DNA of 64,000 nucleotides, from NCBI RefSeq assembly GCF_016900875.1, contig NZ_JAFEUM010000005.1, positions 1 through 64,000 on the forward strand. The letters run 5' to 3'. Below the pieces are notes generated by a model. It worked only from the letters and a program-made list of their open reading frames with translations, ran no database searches and was not told the DNA's origin. The position numbers and the translations under genes are program-made. This document shows, piece by piece, positions 1-8,534 of the stretch. This stretch comes from Vibrio ulleungensis (GTDB lineage Bacteria; Pseudomonadota; Gammaproteobacteria; Enterobacterales; Vibrionaceae). Each line of letters opens with the position of its first letter. Position 1 is the first letter of the stretch.

Positions 1-2
1 AC

Positions 3-92
3 ATCGAGTACTACAACACAAAACGCATCAAGGTGAAACTAAAAGGCCTGACTCCGATGGAATATCGAAATCAGGCCTTACAAGCCGCTTAA
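3..92 (+). CDS. IS3-family transposase, C-terminal end only
   Basis: The open frame entering from the left edge encodes about 29 residues, including YYNTKRIKVKLKGLTPMEYR, and then stops. This is the typical C-terminus of the DDE integrase-type OrfB of IS3-group elements, where the invariant tail motif is N-x-x-R-x-x-x-x-L-x-x-x-T-P. The rest of the gene and the catalytic residues lie outside the window, so activity cannot be judged. It is convergent with crp. Family assignment rests on this tail plus the terminal repeat just downstream. Confidence 0.8.
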   Translation: MEYYNTKRIKVKLKGLTPMEYRNQALQAA

Positions 93-98
93 CAGAAA

Positions 99-123
99 TG
101 TCCAACTTTAAGGGGTCACTTCA
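99..123 (+). mobile_element. Right terminal repeat of the IS3-type element
   Basis: Seven bases after the transposase stop comes a segment beginning TGTCCAAC and ending GGGGTCACTTCA. I recognise this as the usual form of an IS3/IS150-like terminal inverted repeat. The exact outer boundary and any target duplication cannot be set because the left end is outside the window. The crp stop codon is about 34 bp further on. Confidence 0.6.
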
Positions 124-156
124 AATGGGTGGTTTTTTTAGATTTATTGCTGTGGA

Positions 157-789
157 TTAACGAGTGCCGTAAACCACAATTGTTTTACCGTGCGCAGAAA
201 TTAGGTTTTGTTCCTCAAGCATCTTAAGGATACGACCTACAGTTTCACGCGAACAGCCAACAATCTGACCAATCTCTTGACGAGTGATCTTAATTTGCAT
301 GCCGTCTGGGTGAGTCATTGCATCAGGTTGTTTCGCTAGGTTAAGTAGCGTTTGAGCAATTCGGCCTGTTACGTCTAGGAAAGCAAGGTCGCCCACTTTT
401 TGGCTAGTTACTTGCAGACGTTTCGCCATTTGAGACGAAAGACGCATTAGAATGTCAGGGTTTACCTGGATGAGCTGACGGAACTTCTTGAAAGAAATTT
501 CAGCGACTTCACAAGGTGATTTCGCACGAACCCAAGCAGTACGCTCTTGTTCTTCGTCAAACAAACCTAGTTCGCCAATGAAGTCACCTTGGTTAAGGTA
601 AGACAAGATCATCTCTTTGCCTTCTTCATCTTTGATTAGTACGGCTACTGAACCTTTTACGATGTAGTAAAGGGTTTCTGCTTTTTCACCAGCGTGGATC
701 AAAGTGCTCTTTGATGGGTACTTGTGAATGTGGCAGTGTGACAAAAACCATTCTAGTGTAGGGTCTGTTTGAGGTTTACCTAAAACCAT
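157..789 (-). CDS. crp: cAMP receptor protein CRP
   Basis: Global cAMP-dependent activator and repressor of catabolic genes. The 210 residues align without gaps to E. coli CRP. The N-terminal cyclic-nucleotide barrel carries the GELGLF and [10 protein letters not shown] phosphate-binding stretch (Thr where E. coli has Ser). The central dimer helix carries the LQVTS pair that contacts adenine. The C-terminal winged helix has the [19 protein letters not shown] recognition helix near residues 170-188. The start is supported by GAGGAAG upstream of the ATG. The gene is the last of its strand before the window's left edge; an IS ends just past its stop and I see no hairpin terminator between them. 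Confidence 0.98.
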   Translation of the reverse strand: MVLGKPQTDPTLEWFLSHCHIHKYPSKSTLIHAGEKAETLYYIVKGSVAVLIKDEEGKEMILSYLNQGDFIGELGLFDEEQERTAWVRAKSPCEVAEISFKKFRQLIQVNPDILMRLSSQMAKRLQVTSQKVGDLAFLDVTGRIAQTLLNLAKQPDAMTHPDGMQIKITRQEIGQIVGCSRETVGRILKMLEEQNLISAHGKTIVVYGTR

Positions 790-877
790 ATTCTTATCTT
801 CCTCTGCAGAGTTCGCTTAGCAGCAATTCCATTTTCAGTCGTGAGACCGGCTCGATTGCATAGGCAACCGGGGAACT

Positions 878-906
878 AGCATAAAGTGCAACTGTGCTTG
901 CTGCAA
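878..906 (-). promoter_or_regulatory. Candidate sigma-70 promoter of crp
   Basis: On the minus strand TTGCAG (906-901) and TATGCT (883-878) are separated by exactly 17 bp. This predicts transcription from about position 871 and an 80-nt leader before the crp ATG. Only the match to consensus supports it. The 256-bp crp upstream region holds no gene; E. coli's neighbouring yhfA is absent here. Confidence 0.5.
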
Positions 907-997
907 CTCGTCTTATCATTAGGCTAAAAATACTACCGTGTTTTGCATGGGAAATCTTGATTTTGATCGAGCCAAAGCCCTAAATCTCATACATAAA

Positions 998-1013
998 GTG
1001 TGACTACTCACAC
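998..1013. promoter_or_regulatory. Palindrome upstream of crp (GTGTGA-N4-TCACAC)
   Basis: The two perfect 6-bp arms read like CRP half sites (TGTGA/TCACA), but the spacer is 4 bp instead of the canonical 6. Autoregulation of crp is known in enteric bacteria, so a degenerate CRP site is possible. It lies about 95 bp upstream of the proposed -35 and just beyond the prkB stop, so it could instead be part of the prkB 3' end. Confidence 0.3.
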
Positions 1014-1045
1014 GCTTTTAAACTTTTGTATCAGATGTATCAGGA

Positions 1046-1915
1046 TTACCCTATTTTTCCGGTTTCGATTAGTTGTTGCAAGATGGGTCTAACAATCAAT
1101 TCCATCGCAAAGCTCATCTTACCACCGGGTACCACAATTGTGTTGTGCCTGGACATAAAAGAGCCATCTATCATAGAGAGTAAGTAAGGATAATCCACAT
1201 TTTTTATCCCTCTCAAACGAATAACCACGAAGCTTTCATCGAGGCTAGGGATCCCTTTTGCATTCAGTGGATTGGATGTATCGACCGTTGGGACACGTTG
1301 AAAGTTTATGTGTGTACGAGAAAACTGCGGTGTAATGTAATTTAGATAGTCATCCATAGAGCGAACGATAGAATCCATTACCGCTTCTCTTGAGTGGCCT
1401 CTATCACGAGTATCTCGAACAAATTTTTGAATCCATTCCAAGTTTACAATCGGCACCATGCCTATTAGGAAGTCGACGTGCTTTGCGACATCCACGTCAC
1501 CATCTTTAACCCCACCGTGCAGACCTTCGTAAAAAAGTACATCACTGTCGCTTGGCAATTCTTGCCATGGGGTAAAGGTGCCAGGCATTTGGTTAAAGGG
1601 GACGGCTTCATCAAAGGTGTGAAGATATTGGCGGATTTTCCCGCTGCCATCTTGGCCGTATTGGTCGAAAAAATTAGCCAGAGCGCCAAAGTCGTTGGCT
1701 TCTGGACCAAAGTAGCTAATGTGTTTGCCTTGCTCTTTTGCTTTGCGAATTGCGACATCCATTTCTGGGCGCGTGTAACGATGGAAGCAATCCCCTTCGA
1801 CCCAGGCTGCTTTCACCTTCATCATGTTAAACATCTTTCTAAAGGCTTCTGAGGTGGTAGTAGTCCCTGCTCCAGAAGAACCCGTTACTGCAATAATTGG
1901 GTGTTTTGCTGACAT
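1046..1915 (-). CDS. prkB: Phosphoribulokinase-like protein PrkB
   Basis: P-loop kinase of the phosphoribulokinase/uridine kinase family; the 289 residues match E. coli PrkB along the whole length. The Walker A loop GSSGAGTTTT is at residues 12-21, followed by the conserved FHRYTRPEMD and YFGPEANDFG blocks, the FYEGLHGG stretch and the C-terminal VVPGGKM motif. The organism's other genes give no sign of a Calvin cycle, so the physiological substrate is uncertain. It lies between yheU (46 bp upstream) and crp, as part of the minus-strand run that starts at the MocR gene. Confidence 0.93.
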   Translation of the reverse strand: MSAKHPIIAVTGSSGAGTTTTSEAFRKMFNMMKVKAAWVEGDCFHRYTRPEMDVAIRKAKEQGKHISYFGPEANDFGALANFFDQYGQDGSGKIRQYLHTFDEAVPFNQMPGTFTPWQELPSDSDVLFYEGLHGGVKDGDVDVAKHVDFLIGMVPIVNLEWIQKFVRDTRDRGHSREAVMDSIVRSMDDYLNYITPQFSRTHINFQRVPTVDTSNPLNAKGIPSLDESFVVIRLRGIKNVDYPYLLSMIDGSFMSRHNTIVVPGGKMSFAMELIVRPILQQLIETGKIG

Positions 1916-1961
1916 AACATTCCTTGTTTATACACTTGTCGTTACGGTAGTCGACGGGCAA

Positions 1962-2222
1962 TTACTCGTGGCCATCATGCGGCCCGTCATACTCGTTTTG
2001 GGTGTCGCTGCGTAACGACTGGCTCGTTTTGATATCGATACTTTCATGAAGCTCCGAATAGACAATATGCGCTTCACCACGGATCAGTTGTTGTTTAACT
2101 TGATCGATTTTGTCATCAAGCGTGCACTCGGCATCACCGTAATCGGTCCCTTCTCGCAGCACGAACTCAGAAAGTAAGTTTTGCAGGGTGTCGCTGGCGA
2201 TCTCTTGCCAGGGAATAATCAT
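1962..2222 (-). CDS. yheU: YheU family protein (UPF0270)
   Basis: Small acidic protein of 86 residues with the conserved start MIIPWQEI and the block [13 protein letters not shown] that define the YheU/UPF0270 family. The family core is about 70 residues; the last 15 or so here are a polar, charged tail. No biochemical function is established for the family. It sits between yheT and prkB on the same strand, the same order as in E. coli, which supports the identification more than the sequence alone does. Confidence 0.9.
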   Translation of the reverse strand: MIIPWQEIASDTLQNLLSEFVLREGTDYGDAECTLDDKIDQVKQQLIRGEAHIVYSELHESIDIKTSQSLRSDTQNEYDGPHDGHE

Positions 2223-2288
2223 AGTCGTGACCTAAGGTTTCCAATTAAGGGAGAAAAATCATAGACAGTCATAGCGCTGATAGCAAAC

Positions 2289-3260
2289 CTATCTGATCAA
2301 ATTGTTGAAGTGGGTAGGGAGAGCCTCTTCAAGCCAAAGCCTGGGAGAGAATGCTTCACCACCCACAAAGCCAACGTGCCCACCATGTTCATACAAGCGA
2401 TAGTCTACCGCATTGGGCAGGCGGAAACTTGGGATCACGGCATCGGTCATAAAAGGATCATCTTTAGCGTGAATAACAAGTAAAGGAGTATCCACCTGGG
2501 CAAGCTTTGGCAATCCACTACAGGCCTCATAGTAATGGGCTGCATCTTTAAACCCGTGCAGCGGTGCAGTGATCTGCTCATCAAACTCATAGAGACGCTT
2601 CATAGAATGTATATCGTCTGCGGTAATGGGTAAGGCTTGTTCGAGTAGGTGCAATTTTTTGAGCGCGTTTTGCTTTAGCGAACCCAGTAAATGGTTTCTG
2701 TACAGCCTTGAAAAACCTTGCTCAATTCGAGCTGAGCAGCACGCTAAATCGAGCGGAGCCGAGATAACCGCGCAGGATGAAGTTATGGGATCGTCCGAGT
2801 ATTTGGCCAAATAATTGACCATCATATTGCCGCCTAACGACACACCGACAACGGCGATGGGGTTATGCGGATAGCGCTGTCTTATTTGTTCAAGGAGCAA
2901 CCGAGCATCGTCAGTTTCGCCAGAGTGATAGGCACGTGCGAGTCGGTTTATTTCACCACTGCAGCCTCTAAAATGCATCATCACAGATAACCAGCCTTGG
3001 CGGGCAAAAGCCTCCATCAATCCATTGGCGTACGGGCTTTCAAATGAGCCTTCAAGACCATGAAAAAGCACAAATATGGGTTTGTTGGAGTGCTGTCGTT
3101 GTGCGTCGCTTTCGCTCCATACGAGATCCAAAAAGTCATGATCAGGAGTCTCTAATCTCTCAGGGTAGCCAGTGAGTACGGCATTTTTGCGAATCAATCT
3201 CGGAGCCAAGGTTTGAATGTGTGGGTTGGATAATCCACGGGCTGGAATAAAGGGATTCAT
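2289..3260 (-). CDS. yheT: Alpha/beta-hydrolase YheT
   Basis: Predicted carboxylic-ester hydrolase of the YheT/EMB8 group, 323 residues. It has the HGLEGS oxyanion loop after the first strand, the nucleophile elbow GVSLGGN (Ser catalytic), the DDPFM acid region and a C-terminal HGGHVGF histidine. It begins MNPFIPARGLSNPHIQTL, a family hallmark. Its ATG overlaps the TGA of the upstream MocR-type regulator by 4 bases (ATGA), so translation is probably coupled. Substrate unknown. Confidence 0.9.
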   Translation of the reverse strand: MNPFIPARGLSNPHIQTLAPRLIRKNAVLTGYPERLETPDHDFLDLVWSESDAQRQHSNKPIFVLFHGLEGSFESPYANGLMEAFARQGWLSVMMHFRGCSGEINRLARAYHSGETDDARLLLEQIRQRYPHNPIAVVGVSLGGNMMVNYLAKYSDDPITSSCAVISAPLDLACCSARIEQGFSRLYRNHLLGSLKQNALKKLHLLEQALPITADDIHSMKRLYEFDEQITAPLHGFKDAAHYYEACSGLPKLAQVDTPLLVIHAKDDPFMTDAVIPSFRLPNAVDYRLYEHGGHVGFVGGEAFSPRLWLEEALPTHFNNLIR

Positions 3261-4636
3261 AGTACAAAGCTCTGGTCGGGTTGAGAGTCCAATAATGCCA
3301 CAAGGGCTTTTAAGCCTTGCTCCAGTTCATTCTTGTCGGCAGGGGCACTCACGGATAGCCGCACCGCTGGCTCAATGGCCGTCGCCGGAGGCGCAAAAAG
3401 CTCGGCTGATTTAACGGTTAGCCCTTGCAGCTCCGCTTGCTGCACAAATTCAGACAGCTTCCAGTGTTCAGGCAGTGGCAACCAGGCGTGAAACCCCACG
3501 CCTCGACCAACAATGTGATATTTAGAAAGATATTGAGTCACTAGCTGGTATCGCTGTAGCATCTCTTGGCGAACTAAATCCAATACTTTGTCGGCGTTAC
3601 CACTTTCAATCAGCTGGCAGCATAACGCTATTAATAACGGACTGACCATCCAGCTATGGTTTTGTAGCGTTTGGGCTAACGTAGAGTAGAGGGGAGTGGG
3701 AGCGTGCAAAAAGCCCACTCTCAAGCCTGGTGCTAGGGTTTTAGAAAAAGCATTCACATAGATAACCTGCTCAGGCGCGAGGTTAACCATAGCGGTAGGT
3801 GCATTTGGTTCGAGCAAGCCATTGATATCGTCTTCAATGATAATCACATCAAAGCGTTTACAAATATCGATGATGGCGTGCCTTCGTTCCAGTGGCATCG
3901 TTGCGGTAGTGGGGTTTTGCAGCGTTGGCGTCAAATACACAAAGCGAGGGCGAAAACGCTGGCAAGCGGTCTCCAAGCTTTGCGGCGTGATCCCTTGCTC
4001 GTCCATAACCACGGACTTTAAGCTGAGTTGTTTCTGTTTTGCAGCATTGAGTAACCCTGGGTAGGTTTTCTCCTCAACCAGCAATGTATCTCCGGCAGAG
4101 CAAAACCCGTCCATCACAAGCTGTAGTGCGTGTTGCGCACCGTGACAAAATAGCAGTTGCCTAGCCGAGAGGTGAATGTTGTGTGTGGCTAACCAATCAC
4201 ATACGACCGATTTATGACCCTCGTTACCTACTGCGCTTTGATAAAGCATCAATTGATTGAGCAGCTGTGGTGACTGGCTAAGCTGAGACATGGCTTGGCT
4301 CATCATCTGGTCACGCTCGATAAACGGAGGAATGTTATATCCAAGATGACATTTCACATGCTCTTGCTGCTCCTCAAATACCCATCCACCTTGGTTGGGG
4401 TTTCGGACATACGTACCGGCACCAACGCGCGCTTCAACCAACCCTTGTCGTTCTGCCTCAGCATACGCACGTGTCACTGTGCCAATGGTGACACCCAGTT
4501 GGTCAGCAAGAGCGCGGTGTGTGGGCAGTTTCTGGTGGTATTGAAGTTCTCCCGATTGAATCTGAGTGCCGATCCATTGGGCAATTTGTTTGTACATTGG
4601 GATCTTGGATTGTACGTCCATTGTCGGGATTGTCAT
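3257..4636 (-). CDS. MocR/PdxR-type regulator (GntR HTH fused to aminotransferase fold)
   Basis: Transcription factor of about 459 residues. A GntR winged helix (IPMYKQIAQWIGTQIQSGEL, then LPTHRALADQLGVTIGTVTRAY) is joined to a fold-type I PLP aminotransferase domain. The likely PLP-binding lysine is Lys299 in the FSKTLAPGLRVG motif. The frame is open for 34 more codons upstream, but the ATG at 4636 gives the usual family N-terminus. Such proteins typically control an adjacent divergent gene, here the LysE-type exporter at 4756. The stop overlaps the yheT start. Effector and target are inferred, not shown. Confidence 0.88.
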   Translation of the reverse strand: MTIPTMDVQSKIPMYKQIAQWIGTQIQSGELQYHQKLPTHRALADQLGVTIGTVTRAYAEAERQGLVEARVGAGTYVRNPNQGGWVFEEQQEHVKCHLGYNIPPFIERDQMMSQAMSQLSQSPQLLNQLMLYQSAVGNEGHKSVVCDWLATHNIHLSARQLLFCHGAQHALQLVMDGFCSAGDTLLVEEKTYPGLLNAAKQKQLSLKSVVMDEQGITPQSLETACQRFRPRFVYLTPTLQNPTTATMPLERRHAIIDICKRFDVIIIEDDINGLLEPNAPTAMVNLAPEQVIYVNAFSKTLAPGLRVGFLHAPTPLYSTLAQTLQNHSWMVSPLLIALCCQLIESGNADKVLDLVRQEMLQRYQLVTQYLSKYHIVGRGVGFHAWLPLPEHWKLSEFVQQAELQGLTVKSAELFAPPATAIEPAVRLSVSAPADKNELEQGLKALVALLDSQPDQSFVL

Positions 4637-4723
4637 GGTGACAATAAATCCTTTGCGTTCAATTTTGGCCAGTGTTAGGGTGATTTTGCCGCAATAATGC
4701 GTATAAATCAAACTCGGATTCAG

Positions 4724-4739
4724 ATTGTACCGATACAAT
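4724..4739. promoter_or_regulatory. Palindromic operator/promoter between MocR and LysE genes
   Basis: The perfect palindrome ATTGTA-CCGA-TACAAT lies 17 bp before the exporter ATG. Each arm reads as a good -10 hexamer (TACAAT) on its own strand, so one site could hold overlapping divergent promoters and be blocked by a bound regulator. No convincing -35 is visible for either direction, which would fit activator dependence. Regulation by the adjacent MocR protein is inference. Confidence 0.45.
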
Positions 4740-4755
4740 TAAAGGGGAGTAAGTC

Positions 4756-5361
4756 ATGGATTGGGGTTATTTTGTGTCTATCGCCGTGTTTGCCTTAGTA
4801 ATGACCGGGACACCCGGACCTAACAACGTCATGTTGACCGCATCGGGGGCCAATTTTGGGTATCGTCGTTCGATTCCGCATTTCTTAGGTATTGCTTTGG
4901 GGTTGAATACCTTGATTGTATTGTCTGCTGCAGGACTGGATGTGTTGTTTCGATTGTACCCCGCCGCTCATACGGGGTTGAAAGTGGCTGGGTGCAGCTA
5001 TCTGCTGTACTTGAGCTGGAAAATTGCCACTACCAAGAATACCAATAACGCGTCTGTGGCCAACAATGAAGAAAGCGCGCCAATGACGTTGTTGCAAGCC
5101 GCTCTGTTCCAGTTTTTAAACCCTAAAGCTTGGATGATGTCGGTGGCCGCAGTGGGGACGTTCACCCTTTCAGGGGCCTATTATTGGTTGTCGATTTTGT
5201 CCATTTGTTGTGTGTTTGTGGTGGTGCAAGTACAGACGTCGTCGGTATGGATTGGCTTTGGGGCATTGATTCGACGTTGGCTTTCGACACCTAGAGCACA
5301 AAGCCAGTTCAATTATGTGATGGCGGCGCTTACTGCATCGTGCGTGGTGTTTATTTGGTAG
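4756..5361 (+). CDS. LysE/RhtB-family exporter
   Basis: Inner-membrane amino-acid or small-metabolite exporter of 201 residues. The hallmark GTPGPNN motif is at residues 18-24, followed by five or six hydrophobic segments and the mid-protein FLNPKAW motif of RhtB-type transporters. AAAGGGGAG sits just before the ATG. It is divergent from the MocR-type regulator, a common pairing. The substrate cannot be read from sequence. It is convergent with the TIGR02444 gene. Confidence 0.9.
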   Translation: MDWGYFVSIAVFALVMTGTPGPNNVMLTASGANFGYRRSIPHFLGIALGLNTLIVLSAAGLDVLFRLYPAAHTGLKVAGCSYLLYLSWKIATTKNTNNASVANNEESAPMTLLQAALFQFLNPKAWMMSVAAVGTFTLSGAYYWLSILSICCVFVVVQVQTSSVWIGFGALIRRWLSTPRAQSQFNYVMAALTASCVVFIW

Positions 5362-5373
5362 CCATTTATTTAA

Positions 5374-5445
5374 TTTAGTCGCTATATATTTAGTAGTTGG
5401 GCATTGCGATGGCATTATGCACTTGGATTGAAAATAGCGACTAAA
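5374..5445. repeat. 12-bp inverted repeat across the convergent lysE / TIGR02444 ends
   Basis: TTTAGTCGCTAT (5374-5385) is repeated as its exact reverse complement at 5434-5445. The right arm lies inside the last codons of the minus-strand gene. The 48-base interior contains a second small GCAT/ATGC hairpin. There is no T-run, so it is not a standard intrinsic terminator, but its place between convergent genes suggests an end-of-transcript structure. Confidence 0.5.
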
Positions 5446-5873
5446 GAGTCAGCGCTAAGTTGCTCGCAATAAATTTGCGTCAGTTTAGCGCTGCTGGTTT
5501 TACTAAGATTGAGCTGATTGATGCAGTCTACTAGGTCAGATTGCTGCTGCTTTTCTAACAAAAGCTCGAACTGCAGAGATTCTCGGTAAAGTGAGTCGGG
5601 CACTTCTTTTTTTAACTGGCGACGTAACTCTCGATATTGAATCAGCAGCGTCTCTGAACGTTGCAAAGCACGATTGAGCGCTACCAAGTCTTGTTGGTTA
5701 AGTGCCAGTTTCTGTTCGTCTAACCATTTGAGCAGCAACAGTAAGTTTACGTTTCCACCGTAAACGTTTTGCAGCTTCAAGCACGCATCTTTAATGCGTC
5801 GGTCGCCATAGTACTGCAGGCTAAATTGCCAAAGGCGCTCCAATGTTAATCGAGGAAGTGCGCTGTGAGTCAT
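5415..5873 (-). CDS. TIGR02444 family protein (DUF2390)
   Basis: Helical protein of 152 residues without signal peptide or membrane segment, matching what I recall of the TIGR02444 family. It has the early motif LWQFSLQYYGDRRIKDACLKLQ, then YGGNVNLLLLLKWL, and a long charged helical region. Function unknown. It follows yheS on the same strand with about 60 bp between, a pairing I recall in vibrios and relatives, so it may be co-transcribed with the ABC-F gene. Confidence 0.8.
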   Translation of the reverse strand: MTHSALPRLTLERLWQFSLQYYGDRRIKDACLKLQNVYGGNVNLLLLLKWLDEQKLALNQQDLVALNRALQRSETLLIQYRELRRQLKKEVPDSLYRESLQFELLLEKQQQSDLVDCINQLNLSKTSSAKLTQIYCEQLSADSLVAIFNPSA

Positions 5874-5936
5874 TCTCGTTCCTTGTGAATATCACCACTA
5901 GAATATCCCGTATAGGCTCTTGTGCGGTGTGCTGCG

Positions 5937-7841
5937 TTATTCTTGCATAGCTTCAAGTTGCTCTTGTGCGTCCATCCATTCCATTTCGACTTCTTCTAAC
6001 TCCGCTTTTGCCGATGCTTGTTGATCAAGTACCTGAGTGAGAATGGCTTTATTGTCTTCTTCGTAAATAGAATTGTCTGCGAGCTTCAGTTCATTTTGCG
6101 CTAAAAGTTCGGAGAGCGAGTCCATTTTTGACTCACACTTCTCAATTCTCTTACGTAGTGGTGCACTGAGTTTTCGCAATTCGGCTTGTTTGCGCTTTTG
6201 TTCTTTACGAGCCGCCGCACTGTTGTCGGACGATTTTGGTTTGTCGACTTTAAGCTCTTGTCTTTCTACTTTTTGTTGTTCGGTCAGCCATTTATAGTAA
6301 TCGTTAAGATCGCCGTTAAACGGCTCTACCTGCTTGTCATGCACCAAGTACAAGTCGTCACTGGTGGCACGAAGTAAGTAGCGATCGTGACTTACGATAA
6401 CCATAGCCCCCTCAAAGGTTTGCAATGCTAAGGTCAACGCTTGGCGCATATCTAAGTCTAGGTGGTTAGTCGGTTCATCGAGCAGCAATAAGTTCGGCTT
6501 TTGCCATACCACTAGGGCGAGCACGAGGCGGGCTTTTTCTCCACCAGAAAACGGAGCAACGGCGTCTAGCGCCTTATCGCCTAAAAAGCCAAAGCTGCCT
6601 AAGTAATCTCTAAGCTGTTGTTCAGTATGATTGGGAGCAATTTGCATCATGTGTTGCAGAGGCGATTCTTCTGGGTGAAGGGTCTCTAATTGATGCTGCG
6701 CAAAATACCCAATTTTGACACCTTGAGAGTAGCTAAGTAGGCCTTGCTGTGCATTGAGCTCTTTGGCCAATAACTTTATGAGCGTCGACTTACCTGCTCC
6801 ATTTCGTCCCAGCAGGCCAATACGGCTGCCAGGGACTAAGTTGAGTTTGATCTTATCTAAAATGATGGTGTCGTCGTAGCCAGCGACGACGTCTTCCATC
6901 ATCAGAATCGGATTGGGTAGAGCCTCGGGCTCGCGAAATTCGAAACTGAATGGGTTATCAAATTGCGCAGGTAATACCTTTTCCATTTTTTCTAGCGCTT
7001 TAATCCGGCTTTGTGCCTGACGTGCTTTTGATGCCTTATAACGGAAGCGGTCAATATAGCTCTGCATATGCGCCATTTGCTTCTGCTGCTTTTGAAACTG
7101 TGCTTGTTGCAGCAGTAGTTTCTGAGCGCGTTGAGTTTCAAATGACGAATAGTTACCGGTGTACTCATTTAAGGTCTGGTTTTCGACGTGGATAATGCGT
7201 TTTACGATGGGATCGAGAAAATCTCTATCGTGTGAGATCAGCACGAGCGTTCCAGGGTAATTTTGTAGCCACTTTTCTAGCCACATCACTGCGTCCAAGT
7301 CCAAGTGGTTAGTCGGCTCATCGAGCAGCAACAGGTCCGAGCGACAAAGCAGGGCTTGTGCTAGGTTGAGTCTCATTCGCCACCCACCTGAAAACTGGGT
7401 AAGGTTCCAACTCATTTGTGCTTGAGAAAATCCTAAACCATTGAGCAGCTCTGCGGCGCGCGATCGAATGGTGTAGCCACCAATAGTGTCAATTTTTCCA
7501 TGCAATTCAGCGGCGAGCGTGCCGTTATCTTGTTCTTCGGCGTGCTTAAGATCGGCTTCGAGTCGGCGAAACTCGCGATCGCCATCAATCACGTATTCTA
7601 TTGCTTCTCGCTCTAGTGCTGGGGTTTCTTGCGCAACCCACGCTAACTCCCAATGTTTCGGGAGACTAAAGTCACCCCCATCAATCGTGAGCTCATCTTT
7701 CATTAAGCTAAACAGCGTTGACTTTCCGCATCCATTCTTGCCCACAAGGCCGACTTTGTCACCGGGATGGATAGTGGCTGTAGCGTTGTCTAGAAGGACT
7801 TTGCCGCCACGCAGCAGTTGAATATTGGAGAAAGTGATCAT
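5937..7841 (-). CDS. yheS: ABC-F family ATPase YheS
   Basis: Soluble tandem ATPase of 634 residues with no membrane segments, as in ribosome-associated ABC-F proteins. The first nucleotide domain has Walker A GKNGCGKST around 34-42 and signature FSGGWRMRL. The second has GRNGAGKST and signature FSGGEKARL. Both have LLLDEPTNHLDLD Walker B blocks. The linker is rich in Gln/Lys (QFQKQQKQMAHMQSYIDRF), and a C-terminal charged coiled coil ends the protein. A ribosomal E-site role is family knowledge. Divergent from kefG. Confidence 0.94.
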   Translation of the reverse strand: MITFSNIQLLRGGKVLLDNATATIHPGDKVGLVGKNGCGKSTLFSLMKDELTIDGGDFSLPKHWELAWVAQETPALEREAIEYVIDGDREFRRLEADLKHAEEQDNGTLAAELHGKIDTIGGYTIRSRAAELLNGLGFSQAQMSWNLTQFSGGWRMRLNLAQALLCRSDLLLLDEPTNHLDLDAVMWLEKWLQNYPGTLVLISHDRDFLDPIVKRIIHVENQTLNEYTGNYSSFETQRAQKLLLQQAQFQKQQKQMAHMQSYIDRFRYKASKARQAQSRIKALEKMEKVLPAQFDNPFSFEFREPEALPNPILMMEDVVAGYDDTIILDKIKLNLVPGSRIGLLGRNGAGKSTLIKLLAKELNAQQGLLSYSQGVKIGYFAQHQLETLHPEESPLQHMMQIAPNHTEQQLRDYLGSFGFLGDKALDAVAPFSGGEKARLVLALVVWQKPNLLLLDEPTNHLDLDMRQALTLALQTFEGAMVIVSHDRYLLRATSDDLYLVHDKQVEPFNGDLNDYYKWLTEQQKVERQELKVDKPKSSDNSAAARKEQKRKQAELRKLSAPLRKRIEKCESKMDSLSELLAQNELKLADNSIYEEDNKAILTQVLDQQASAKAELEEVEMEWMDAQEQLEAMQE

Positions 7842-7955
7842 GTGAGCCGTTGTACAAAAAAATTGATTGGCGCCGAGTATACCAAGTATCGAGCGAAATA
7901 GGATATGATGCGAAGGCTATACTTTAGAATATCGTGCGTTATACAGGAAAAGCCA

Positions 7956-8534
7956 TTGCAAGGATCGCAAAAAAGCTCGCAACTCAATTCGAAGCCCAAA
8001 GTACTATTGGTGGTCGCTCACCCAGACTTAGAACATTCGATTGTCAATCACCTGATGCTCAAAAAGGTTCAGGATCTTTCGCATGTCACCGTCCACGACT
8101 TGTACGCCCATTACCCCGATTTTTTTATTGATGTTGATGCTGAGCATCAGCTACTCATGAAGCACGACATTGTCGTGTTTCAATTTCCAATGTTTCTCTA
8201 TTCTTGTCCTTCGCTACTTAAAGAGTGGATGGATCGGGTACTTGAAAAAGGCTTCGCTTATGGTGAAGGGGCACAGTTGAAAGGGAAAACGTGGAAAACA
8301 GTGATCTCTACAGGTGGCAATGACGATGCGTTTTCCAGCAATGGTTACAATCAGTACACCTTAAATGACTTTCTACGCCCATTTGAAATGACCGCCGCGT
8401 TGTGTCAAATGCACTGGCTTGAGCCGATGGTTTTGTATTGGTCGCATAATGTTAGTGATGCCGAGCGATATGCTCACGCTGAAGAATTTAGACTGTGGTT
8501 ACAACACCCTCTGGGCAGTAAGGAGAGTGGCTAA
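7956..8534 (+). CDS. kefG: KefG, quinone-oxidoreductase-like ancillary subunit of KefB
   Basis: Flavodoxin-fold protein required for full activity of the glutathione-gated potassium efflux system. Family blocks seen are VLLVVAHPDLEHS, HDLYAHYPDFF, QFPMFLYSCPSLLKEWMDRVL and LRPFEMTAALCQMHWL. Start choice is uncertain: an in-frame TTG at 7956 has AGGA exactly 7 nt upstream and gives about 192 residues, close to E. coli KefG, while ATGs at 7905/7908 would add 16-17 unusual residues. The stop overlaps the kefB ATG by one base, so the pair is translationally coupled. Confidence 0.88.
   Translation: MQGSQKSSQLNSKPKVLLVVAHPDLEHSIVNHLMLKKVQDLSHVTVHDLYAHYPDFFIDVDAEHQLLMKHDIVVFQFPMFLYSCPSLLKEWMDRVLEKGFAYGEGAQLKGKTWKTVISTGGNDDAFSSNGYNQYTLNDFLRPFEMTAALCQMHWLEPMVLYWSHNVSDAERYAHAEEFRLWLQHPLGSKESG

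Noticed and set aside
121..157. G/T-rich stretch after crp as its terminator
   Set aside because: On the crp strand it reads as an A-run without a preceding stem, so it does not form an intrinsic terminator.
998..1013. GTGTGA/TCACAC palindrome as a firm CRP binding site
   Set aside because: The spacer is 4 bp, not the 6 bp of the CRP consensus, so it is listed only as a weak candidate.
1478..1852. 124-residue plus-strand frame inside prkB
   Set aside because: Antisense to a fully conserved gene, no start signal and no recognisable family.
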